A DNA stretch of 5,895 bases from Balneolales bacterium (GTDB lineage: Bacteria > Bacteroidota > Rhodothermia > Balneolales > HLUCCA01): positions 1-5,895 of the forward strand of contig JAIUMT010000216.1 of the NCBI GenBank assembly GCA_022565415.1, given 5' to 3'. Each line of letters starts with the position of its first letter. Within the stretch, counting starts at the first letter, position 1. Both the position numbers and the translations under genes were made by a program. Shown piece by piece: positions 1 through 5,895 of this stretch. The notes beneath the pieces are model-generated. The model saw only the letters and a program-made list of their open reading frames with translations. It was not told the DNA's origin and ran no database searches.

Positions 1-2086
1 CTTTCGCTTTATCCGGCTGATATCGCTCGTATTTAGCTGATGTCTTAAATGAAGTCTCGGCAACATCCCAGTTCTGTTCATAATATGCTTTCAAGCCGGT
101 ATCATAATGAGATAAAAAAAGCCGGTCTTCCACGGTCAGTTCGTCGCGGAACGCCACAATTTCATTCATAATTACGGGTTTACTTCTGCCTTTTACCACA
201 ATTTTATCGAGTTCACGAAAAACGCACGAATCGTCGGCTGCTTCGGCTTCCAGACGGGTGGCGTTTGTCACCATCACATACACACCGTAACTCTTCGCAC
301 CACTTTCGCACCGTGCAGCAAGATTCACATCATCGCCCATCATGGTGTAATTGAAACGCTTACGCGAACCCATATTTCCGGTAATCACATCGCCGGTGTT
401 CAAACCTATCCGTGTTTGCATAAAGTGCACAATTTCGGGCCATTTATCCCCCTCAGACCGCCACTTTTCACGTAACTCAGCTTGTTCCTGAATCATCTTG
501 AGGGCTGTTCTGCACCCATGAAGTGCATGATTTTCAACATCAACCGGGGCCCCGAAAATGGCTACAATCGCATCGCCAATATATTTGTCGAGCGTACCGG
601 CCTCAGAAATAAGGATGTCGGTCATCGCGGTAAGGTATTCATTCATTAACTCGACGAGTTCTTCCGGAGTTAGTTTTTCCGAGAATGCCGAAAATCCTTG
701 GATGTCGCTAAAAAATGCAGTTATGTGCGCTTTTTCCCCTCCGAGCCGGGGTTGTTGTCCCGATGCGATGATTCGATCTACCACTTCTGGAGCCACATAC
801 GAGCCAAACATCTGACGAATTCGCCGTTTTTCCTTCTCTTCAGCGAAGTAGCTGTACACAACCGCTGATATGTAGCCGATTACGAGGGCCATCACGGGTC
901 CGACCATTTCAACGATGATGTTGTGCTGCACGAAAAGGTTGTACACGACAAGGAGGTACCCTCCGACCAATAAAACCCACACAAATGCACCTAATCGAAC
1001 CGGCATGGCTATTGTTAGTCCTACGACGAGTAGTCCGGCCAAGAAGATCAACAATGTTGTGATTCTTATACTGGGCCTTGTGATGAAATTCTGATCGAGT
1101 ATGGTTTGTAGCGCGTTGGCATGACTTTCGTAACCGGGCATGTTTCCGTTTGGAGCGAATGGCGTCGGATAAAAGTCATGAAGTTCGGGCATGGTGGAGC
1201 CCACGAGCACAATTTTGTCGCGAAATACGTCCTGGTGTAGAAGTCCAAATTCGGGGTCGTCGAAGGCGTTGATTTGGAAATCTTCGTCTTCGATGGTGGT
1301 GAAGAAGTCTTTGGTGTCGAGTACATCACTGAAGTTGAATTCGGGGAAGCTTCCTGGGTATCCGACGTAGTTGATGTGGAAGTTTCGGTTGTCCCAGCGG
1401 GGAATGGTTCGGCTGCCTAGCTGAAATCCATCCTCAGTGAAGTACATTTCGCTTTCGGAGATATTTTCGTGATAACGTAATATTTCCAGGGCGAAGGAGT
1501 AATATGTTTTGCCGAAATGTTGCACCGATAAGGGATAACGACGCAGGTATCCGTCCCGATCGCGGTTAACGGCCACGAAACCCCACTCATTCGGATTGGC
1601 ATCACGAAGTAGTGGTATGGGTTGAACCAGTTGCTGACCGTCAAGAGCGGTGCGGACTTCCGCGTGTGAGGCTCTTTGCACCTCCCGACGCACATCTCCG
1701 GCCAAAATCACGTTTCCATATTGACTCAACGCCTCTGCGAATAGAGAATCATTTCCGGGGTTGTAGATGTCTTCTTTGTCGAATACAATATCGAGGGCTA
1801 TTACGGCAGCGCCAGCTTCGTTCAGGTTATGAATCAATCGAGCATAGTACTCGGTCGGATATGGGAATTTCACAGGAAGTTCGAAATCGGATTGCTCACT
1901 TACCGCCACCAGTACAATCGGCGATTCATCTATCGGCAATGGGCCTCTCGTTTCGAACATCATATCGGTCCATTTTAACTCCAACGTGCGAAAAGGGGCT
2001 AAATCCGTTAGTAAAAACGCAATTAATCCCACAAATAGTCCCGCAATAATAGCACTTAGAATCGATTTGACACGCGTGGTTTTCAT
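1..2086 (-). CDS. CHASE2-domain class III adenylate cyclase, inner-membrane sensor (C-terminus off the left edge)
   Basis: This gene encodes a membrane-bound nucleotide cyclase, most likely making cAMP from ATP in the cytoplasm under control of a periplasmic CHASE2 sensor. ATG at 2086 opens 695 codons with no stop before the left edge. Residues about 8-27 are a transmembrane helix. Residues about 35-335 form CHASE2, with the early ELKWTDMMFETRGP block (36-49) and the late PGYESHAN block (317-324). Three hydrophobic helices follow (about 340-415), then a charged linker KRRIRQMFGSYVAPEV (420-435) typical of CHASE2 cyclases. The cyclase domain (about 450-638) has FFSDI (metal Asp461), LDKYIGDA (Lys501, metal Asp505), YTMMGDDVNLAARCE (Thr581, Asn588, Arg592) and closing VKGRSKPV (631-638). 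All catalytic positions are present. Thr581 sits where most adenylate cyclases have Asp, the class IIIb signature. Residues 656-680 (YDTGLKAYYEQNWDVAETSF) look TPR-like and continue off-window. No Shine-Dalgarno is seen. The start lies 3 nt after the preceding stop, suggesting translational coupling. The sensed ligand is unknown. Confidence 0.95.
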   Translation of the reverse strand, partial: MKTTRVKSILSAIIAGLFVGLIAFLLTDLAPFRTLELKWTDMMFETRGPLPIDESPIVLVAVSEQSDFELPVKFPYPTEYYARLIHNLNEAGAAVIALDIVFDKEDIYNPGNDSLFAEALSQYGNVILAGDVRREVQRASHAEVRTALDGQQLVQPIPLLRDANPNEWGFVAVNRDRDGYLRRYPLSVQHFGKTYYSFALEILRYHENISESEMYFTEDGFQLGSRTIPRWDNRNFHINYVGYPGSFPEFNFSDVLDTKDFFTTIEDEDFQINAFDDPEFGLLHQDVFRDKIVLVGSTMPELHDFYPTPFAPNGNMPGYESHANALQTILDQNFITRPSIRITTLLIFLAGLLVVGLTIAMPVRLGAFVWVLLVGGYLLVVYNLFVQHNIIVEMVGPVMALVIGYISAVVYSYFAEEKEKRRIRQMFGSYVAPEVVDRIIASGQQPRLGGEKAHITAFFSDIQGFSAFSEKLTPEELVELMNEYLTAMTDILISEAGTLDKYIGDAIVAIFGAPVDVENHALHGCRTALKMIQEQAELREKWRSEGDKWPEIVHFMQTRIGLNTGDVITGNMGSRKRFNYTMMGDDVNLAARCESGAKSYGVYVMVTNATRLEAEAADDSCVFRELDKIVVKGRSKPVIMNEIVAFRDELTVEDRLFLSHYDTGLKAYYEQNWDVAETSFKTSAKYERYQPDKAK

Positions 2087-2089
2087 GAG

Positions 2090-4828
2090 TTAAAAGAAGT
2101 ATGAATACCGAAACTGCAGAAAGTGGTCGTTTGGGATAGTCATCATTTGAAGACGAGAAACAACATTTGTGTAACTGCCTGATATCCGAAATTGATGCGC
2201 ATCATGTAATCGATAGGTCGCACCAGTTGTAATAACATAAGATGTGCTTTTTTCGCGAGATGTACTACCAGGATCGGGCGCATAAACATTATCGAACGCA
2301 TTTCCTGGTGTGCCGCGGTCGTCGACTCGGAGCGGTGTACTTTCTATTGAGCTTCCTAAAATAGCCGTTTCGGCATTTAGCGTGAGGGCTCCATCCAATA
2401 GCTGATAGTTTGCCGAAGCGTTTATTCCGGTAATCGTGACGTTCGTCAACCCGCCCTGACCTTCCGATTTTGTACGATTTAGATTGATGGATGCTCGCAA
2501 GGGCATCGATACAAACGATGAATTTACCCCCATCCCAAGACTGGTATTCACGAAATCTCCATATACAAACTGCTGATCCCGGGTGTTTATTCGATTCACC
2601 GACACGAAAACATCATGAGTGGCATAATCCAGGTCAATTGGTCGGGATATGTTTGCATTAAACTGAATGGTATTTTGTAACCGGGGGGTTGGCGCCGCAA
2701 TGTAAACGACTTCACCATCTACTGTTGAAGTTGTAACATTTCTGACGGCTGCGCTGCGACCATTTCCAGGGAAAAATGGATTTGTCCAATTTTCGTTATT
2801 GTCGCGGTTGATGTAGCGGAGTCCGACCGTTACCCGTGGCAAACTCCTGTTGAGTGGAAACCAGCTAACCGTGCTTCCATATGTGCTCGAAACAGTGGTA
2901 GCATTGAGCTGATTATTCAGGTTATCCTCCAGGCGCTCATACAGCAGATTCACATAGACGGTATTGTCGAGTAGCCGGAGGCGGTCTGTGATGGTGTACC
3001 CAGCGATATCCCGGCGTAATCCGTTGTTCGCCACCGATACGAAATCCGGACCAATCCAACGATACTGGATGTTCGCGTTGTTTCCGAAATAGCTGAGTCC
3101 GAGTTGGGATTGATAGGCAAAAATGCTTCGCGGAATTCGAAGTTGGGCTTCATCATCTTCAATTCTCAAGGGCAAGGCATTCATGTTTTCGTTGATCACA
3201 ATCAGCCACGACAATCGTTCGAATATACGTTCGGCTTGAGACGGAAGGGTATATCCGAGGTCTTCAGCAATTTCGTTTGAGAGGTAACCATCCGAAATAT
3301 CGTTGTTTAATAAACTTACCGCCGCGTCGCCGGATAATCGAATGCGATTGTTATCAAAATTCATCTGAAGGTCTGTTGCCGTCACAAAGTTTGAGATTGG
3401 AGGAGTGGAGCTTCGTGTAATTTGCAGATCGTCGGGGTTGTTCTGAAGGTTCGAACGTTGTTCGTTGGTTAATGATCCCAGATAGGGTTGCATCCGAAAT
3501 GAATCAAACTCAGTGAAATAGTCGATCGAATTTTCGTTATCTCGAACGCGTAATGCGTTTATGCCGAATTGGACTGATTGGAGGCTTCCGAAACTGATGC
3601 GTCCGCCTGAAATCGTTTGGCCGAACATCCCGGAACCATCGGGTTTTAATCCAAGTTGCCAGGTGGTGTCGGTCAGGATTGTGCCACCCGCAGTTTCTCT
3701 TTCCGTAATTACTTCAGTGATATCGGTGTATAGGGGTGTGATACTACGAGTCGACTCACCGTGAAGTACCTGAAGTTGAAGTCCATGACCGGGAGTTGCG
3801 ACATAGGCATTTATCCCCAAAATTCGCCGGCCGGCCATTAGAAGAGGGTTAATTGTCGGATAAACATGTCCGAGTTCGAGTCGGGCAAAATCCGAATAGC
3901 TGATGTGCAGTCCATATCGGTTCTGAGGTTGCAGGCGATTCGATTCCTGGGAGGTTAGCATTCCATTCGCTGAATAATCGAGCTTTCCCGAACTTCCGTA
4001 CACGTTGATGCGTCCGCGTACGAAATCATACTGTTGACCGGCGTTGACCTGGTTTCTGGCTGTGAGTTCCACGTCGCCAACGAATGGGTTTTGCCGTGAT
4101 TCAAAGCGATCGGGTAAAGTGCCTGGTGGAACGACATTAAACTGCCAACTGATGATTTCGGTTTCTGAATCGCCGTTAATATATATTAATCGGGCTGTTT
4201 GCAGTCCGAGTTCTATTTCTTCAGGAACATATGTTATGAGGAAAGGCGAAACGGATGCCACAGATGTTATGTCGATATCGTTCAGAAAAAGGCGAAATCC
4301 GTCGGCATTAATTACGTCACCGGGATAAAAAAAGGAAATTGCGATCAACGCATCAGACTGACTAATAGCCTCGTTCGGTCGCGGAGAGAGGATCCGATAG
4401 TCAATTCGCTGTGTGGTTCCTTCGATTTCGGTGCCTGTTTGCGTTCTGATGGGAGCCTGAATCGGGTTTCCGGATGCGTCGTTAACTGGATATGATAACG
4501 AGGCTCCATCAGGAAAATCGATTTGTATGTAGTATTCGAATGTGTTGCCTCGTAGTTGGTCGGCTGGAATTTGCACTTCAAATGCATCTCGTACGAAGCG
4601 AGCCGCTACCCGTCGGTATGTGAGAGCGCCATCTGTGCGATAAAAAACACTGGCTTCGTCAATTGACTCGGGAGTTAATCCAATCAGGCTAAATTGGATC
4701 GTAAGTTCACGTCCCTCTTCGACAGCAGAGAGTTCCTGGTGAACAATTTGAATCTGGGCTTGTGCACTAATGGTAAGCGAAATCCCCAGCACTATTCCAA
4801 TAAAAATGTGTTTGTATAGTCGATACAA
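2090..4828 (-). CDS. Large outer-membrane beta-barrel protein with two N-terminal Ig-like domains
   Basis: This 912-residue exported protein matches no named family I can assign with confidence. A signal peptide (1-24: basic start, hydrophobic core GIVLGISLTI, SAQA before Gln25) is followed by two predicted beta-sandwich, Ig/FN3-like regions at about 25-132 and 140-233. The first has EVQIPADQLRGNTFEYYIQI (84-103). A PPGTLPDRF linker (234-242) leads to about 665 residues of alternating amphipathic strands split by Asn/Asp/Gly-rich loops. The protein ends FLQFRYSYFF, and an aromatic C-terminal strand is the usual Bam-recognition feature of outer-membrane barrels. No TonB box, plug domain, OmpA-like peptidoglycan domain or lipobox is visible, so it is unlikely to be a TonB-dependent receptor. 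The Ig-like regions would face the periplasm. The start is TTG, chosen because an in-frame stop lies at 4852-4850, there is no in-frame ATG, AGGGG sits six bases upstream, and the signal peptide is intact from here. It lies 3 nt upstream of the cyclase, so the two are very probably co-translated. A role as porin, export channel or sensor is open. Confidence 0.88.
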   Translation of the reverse strand: MYRLYKHIFIGIVLGISLTISAQAQIQIVHQELSAVEEGRELTIQFSLIGLTPESIDEASVFYRTDGALTYRRVAARFVRDAFEVQIPADQLRGNTFEYYIQIDFPDGASLSYPVNDASGNPIQAPIRTQTGTEIEGTTQRIDYRILSPRPNEAISQSDALIAISFFYPGDVINADGFRLFLNDIDITSVASVSPFLITYVPEEIELGLQTARLIYINGDSETEIISWQFNVVPPGTLPDRFESRQNPFVGDVELTARNQVNAGQQYDFVRGRINVYGSSGKLDYSANGMLTSQESNRLQPQNRYGLHISYSDFARLELGHVYPTINPLLMAGRRILGINAYVATPGHGLQLQVLHGESTRSITPLYTDITEVITERETAGGTILTDTTWQLGLKPDGSGMFGQTISGGRISFGSLQSVQFGINALRVRDNENSIDYFTEFDSFRMQPYLGSLTNEQRSNLQNNPDDLQITRSSTPPISNFVTATDLQMNFDNNRIRLSGDAAVSLLNNDISDGYLSNEIAEDLGYTLPSQAERIFERLSWLIVINENMNALPLRIEDDEAQLRIPRSIFAYQSQLGLSYFGNNANIQYRWIGPDFVSVANNGLRRDIAGYTITDRLRLLDNTVYVNLLYERLEDNLNNQLNATTVSSTYGSTVSWFPLNRSLPRVTVGLRYINRDNNENWTNPFFPGNGRSAAVRNVTTSTVDGEVVYIAAPTPRLQNTIQFNANISRPIDLDYATHDVFVSVNRINTRDQQFVYGDFVNTSLGMGVNSSFVSMPLRASINLNRTKSEGQGGLTNVTITGINASANYQLLDGALTLNAETAILGSSIESTPLRVDDRGTPGNAFDNVYAPDPGSTSREKSTSYVITTGATYRLHDAHQFRISGSYTNVVSRLQMMTIPNDHFLQFRYSYFF

Positions 4829-4834
4829 TTTAAA

Positions 4835-4839
4835 CCCCT
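4835..4839 (-). promoter_or_regulatory. Ribosome binding site that decides the TTG start of the barrel gene
   Basis: On the minus strand AGGGG lies six bases before TTG (4828-4826), a normal Shine-Dalgarno distance. It matters because the reading frame has no ATG between the upstream in-frame stop (4852-4850) and the signal peptide. The next in-frame GTG lies inside the hydrophobic core and would destroy the signal. The other gene starts in the window show no comparable purine stretch. Confidence 0.55.
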
Positions 4840-4904
4840 GAAAACATAATTAGTGAACGGCCCGAAAAAACTGATAGGGAGCCCGAAGTTTACTGAATAT
4901 ATAT

Positions 4905-4934
4905 CAGAAATAGAACCTCTTACCGTGCTTCAAT
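4905..4934 (-). promoter_or_regulatory. Possible Bacteroidota-type promoter for the barrel-cyclase pair
   Basis: Reading the minus strand, ATTG (4934-4931) is followed after 18 bases by TATTTCTG (4912-4905). This is one mismatch from the TAnnTTTG -7 element known in Bacteroidota, with TTG at about -33. It would give a leader of roughly 70 nt before the TTG start. It lies in the only sizeable gap of the gene cluster, where an internal promoter is most plausible. Short AT-rich matches arise by chance, and the host phylum is itself inferred, so this is only a candidate. Confidence 0.25.
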
Positions 4935-4958
4935 TGACGCTTTGAGATACCCCAAGTG

Positions 4959-5738
4959 CTAATTTTCGAAATATGGTATATCGATTTCTCTTATTTCCCC
5001 TTCGCTATTCATCAAACGAATTCGCAAAATTGATGGCGTAGATGCTTCTTCCAGGCGTACCTCTTCTCGTTCAAGCCTGCGTATTTCACGGCGCGAAACT
5101 CGTTGTGTCCGAATTCGCTGACCGTCGGCTTCAACCACCGCCCTTCTGCGTTGATTTAGCGAAACTGTTTGTCCCGATTCCATTGCTGTGACTTCGACCT
5201 CGCCAGAAAAACAAATAAATGTTGATGTTCCATCGGGATTAATTGTAGTAGAAAACTGCGTTCCTTTTACAGCTGCTACTGCGGTTTGGGTGCCGACTTC
5301 GTATTCACTTTGCCGACCCGAAACATTAAGATTAATAGACCCGTTTTCGACATCGATACGCGAGTTTAGTCCGCCTCTGTCATTTACATCACCCCGAATA
5401 ATCAACATCGAATTTGGACGAACTCGCACGAGACTGTTATCGACCAATTGAACGACGGCATAACCATCACTCTCCGTTCGCAATGTATCACGGTCGTAGA
5501 GTTCATGCGCAACACGCGCTTCTACCCAAACTGGTTGGTCGGAGTCGCTCACATTCACAGTCGGACGAAATCGCCGTACTATAGCCAACGGCTGTCTGAC
5601 GTCGTTATTTACTGAAACAACTAGTTCAGCTTTTACAAAACCTGATTCCTCACCAGAACCTGATGCAACTGCTGCATGAAGCGGATGTACACAAATCAGA
5701 AATGCAAAGACTATGATATTTCGAAAAAAAGGATTCAT
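4959..5738 (-). CDS. Secreted stand-alone FecR-domain protein
   Basis: This 259-residue protein carries a FecR-type beta-rich domain and is predicted to be periplasmic. A signal peptide (MNPFFRN, hydrophobic IIVFAFLICVHPL, then HAA at 21-23) precedes a variable stretch. The FecR core spans about 85-190: the LRTESDGYAVVQLVDNS block (86-102), VRPNSML (106-112), IDVENGSINLNV (128-139), TAVAAVKGTQFSTT (152-165, with the family's GT-F signature) and FSGEVEV (177-183). A strongly charged, probably helical stretch follows (about 213-231, RREIRRLEREEVRLEEA), then a short predicted beta tail ending IPYFEN. It has no N-terminal anti-sigma domain and no second membrane helix, unlike classical FecR regulators, and no sigma factor or TonB receptor gene is adjacent. 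It therefore resembles the secreted FecR-only proteins of unknown function. ATG at 5738 gives the full signal peptide and lies 12 nt after the preceding stop, indicating one operon. No clear Shine-Dalgarno is present. A scaffold or ligand-binding role beside CHASE2 is inferred. Confidence 0.9.
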   Translation of the reverse strand: MNPFFRNIIVFAFLICVHPLHAAVASGSGEESGFVKAELVVSVNNDVRQPLAIVRRFRPTVNVSDSDQPVWVEARVAHELYDRDTLRTESDGYAVVQLVDNSLVRVRPNSMLIIRGDVNDRGGLNSRIDVENGSINLNVSGRQSEYEVGTQTAVAAVKGTQFSTTINPDGTSTFICFSGEVEVTAMESGQTVSLNQRRRAVVEADGQRIRTQRVSRREIRRLEREEVRLEEASTPSILRIRLMNSEGEIREIDIPYFEN

Positions 5739-5750
5739 TTGTAAGCGGGA

Positions 5751-5895
5751 TCAGGGATTTGCCAGTTTAATATTGCCTTGTTGCAAATCGGCAGCAAACT
5801 CTTCAAGCTTGTTAAGCATAGCTACTCCCGTATACGTTATACCATCTATCTGAATTGATCGGATTTCATAGCCGCTTTCGATGAGCTGTTGAAGC
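5751..5895 (-). CDS. C-terminal end of an unrecognised protein (5' part off the right edge)
   Basis: An open frame entering from the right edge ends at TGA (5753-5751) and gives 47 residues, beginning LQQLIESGYEIRSIQIDG and ending GNIKLANP. The segment reads like a small mixed alpha/beta protein end: a helix, a short strand pair around IRSIQIDGITYTG, then an amphipathic helix (AMLNKLEEFAADLQQ). There is no membrane segment or signal, so a cytoplasmic product is likely. I do not recognise the family from this fragment. It is believed coding because the composition is protein-like and the stop lies only 12 nt before the FecR-like start, on the same strand. With only 47 codons, a chance open frame cannot be fully excluded. 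Confidence 0.55.
   Translation of the reverse strand, partial: LQQLIESGYEIRSIQIDGITYTGVAMLNKLEEFAADLQQGNIKLANP

Larger units (their letters stand above)
4829..4958 (-). other. 130-nt intergenic gap with two small imperfect palindromes, no clear terminator
   Basis: This gap separates the FecR-like gene from the barrel gene. It holds GCTTCAATTGACGC (4927-4940), a 14-base palindrome with one mismatched pair that overlaps the candidate -33 element, and CTGA-N7-TCAG (4893-4907), beside the candidate -7 element. Their placement would suit an operator, but both are short and match no regulator motif I recognise. A TTCGGGC-type block occurs twice on the minus strand (about 4881-4887 and 4860-4866), as a direct rather than inverted repeat. 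No strong hairpin followed by a T-run was found, so transcription from the FecR-like gene could read through. Confidence 0.3.

Noticed and set aside
1612..2049. 145-codon open frame on the plus strand
   Set aside because: It is antisense to the CHASE2 domain, which is clearly coding. Its product is Arg/Pro-rich with no recognisable domain, as expected of a shadow frame.
1..2086. Guanylate cyclase or degenerate cyclase
   Set aside because: Lys501 with Thr581 fits ATP specificity, and both metal aspartates plus the Asn/Arg transition-state pair are intact.
2090..4828. TonB-dependent receptor (SusC/FhuA-like)
   Set aside because: No TonB box or plug domain lies after the signal peptide. The N-terminal region reads as Ig-like beta sandwiches instead.
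4830..4847. Five-codon minus-strand mini-ORF (ATG to TAA, peptide MFSGV) just before the barrel TTG, possible leader peptide
   Set aside because: It is too short to judge, has no run of regulatory codons, and can be explained by chance. Its stop does nearly abut the TTG, so coupling cannot be excluded.
4860..4887. Possible terminator: CGGGC blocks around a run of six T (minus strand)
   Set aside because: The CGGGC blocks are direct repeats, not inverted ones, so they do not form the stem needed before the T-run.
4959..5738. Classical FecR/sigma-factor iron-signalling system
   Set aside because: The protein has a cleavable-looking signal peptide and no anti-sigma domain. No ECF sigma gene or TonB-dependent receptor is adjacent in the window.

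Overview
The window looks like ordinary chromosomal DNA from a Gram-negative bacterium. The best guess is the Bacteroidota/Balneolota/Rhodothermota (FCB) side of the tree. Support is indirect: moderate GC, a secreted FecR-like protein, a large outer-membrane beta-barrel ending in aromatic residues with an Ig-like periplasmic front end, few clear Shine-Dalgarno sites, and one intergenic promoter candidate closer to the Bacteroidota TTG / TAnnTTTG pattern than to classical sigma70. The phylum is inferred, not shown.

All genes lie on the minus strand and are read from high to low coordinates. In transcription order they are: (1) the last 47 codons of an unrecognised protein (5895-5751), running off the right edge; (2) after 12 nt, a 259-residue secreted FecR-domain protein (5738-4959); (3) after a 130-nt gap, the only sizeable intergenic space, a 912-residue outer-membrane protein starting at TTG (4828-2090); (4) after 3 nt, a CHASE2-domain class III adenylate cyclase (2086-1). 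The cyclase starts in the window and its C-terminal tail runs off the left edge. It has no stop inside the window, but its 695 visible codons are uninterrupted and contain the whole CHASE2 domain, the membrane anchor and the complete catalytic domain.

The set reads as an envelope-sensing module: a periplasmic FecR-fold protein, an outer-membrane barrel carrying two periplasmic Ig-like domains, and an inner-membrane cyclase whose CHASE2 domain faces the periplasm. The simple working model is that the barrel and/or FecR protein detect or transmit an envelope or extracellular condition to CHASE2, which controls cAMP synthesis in the cytoplasm. Each family is known. Physical cooperation between them is inferred from order, spacing and compartment only. 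No RNA genes, CRISPR arrays, mobile elements, attachment sites or convincing terminators were seen.
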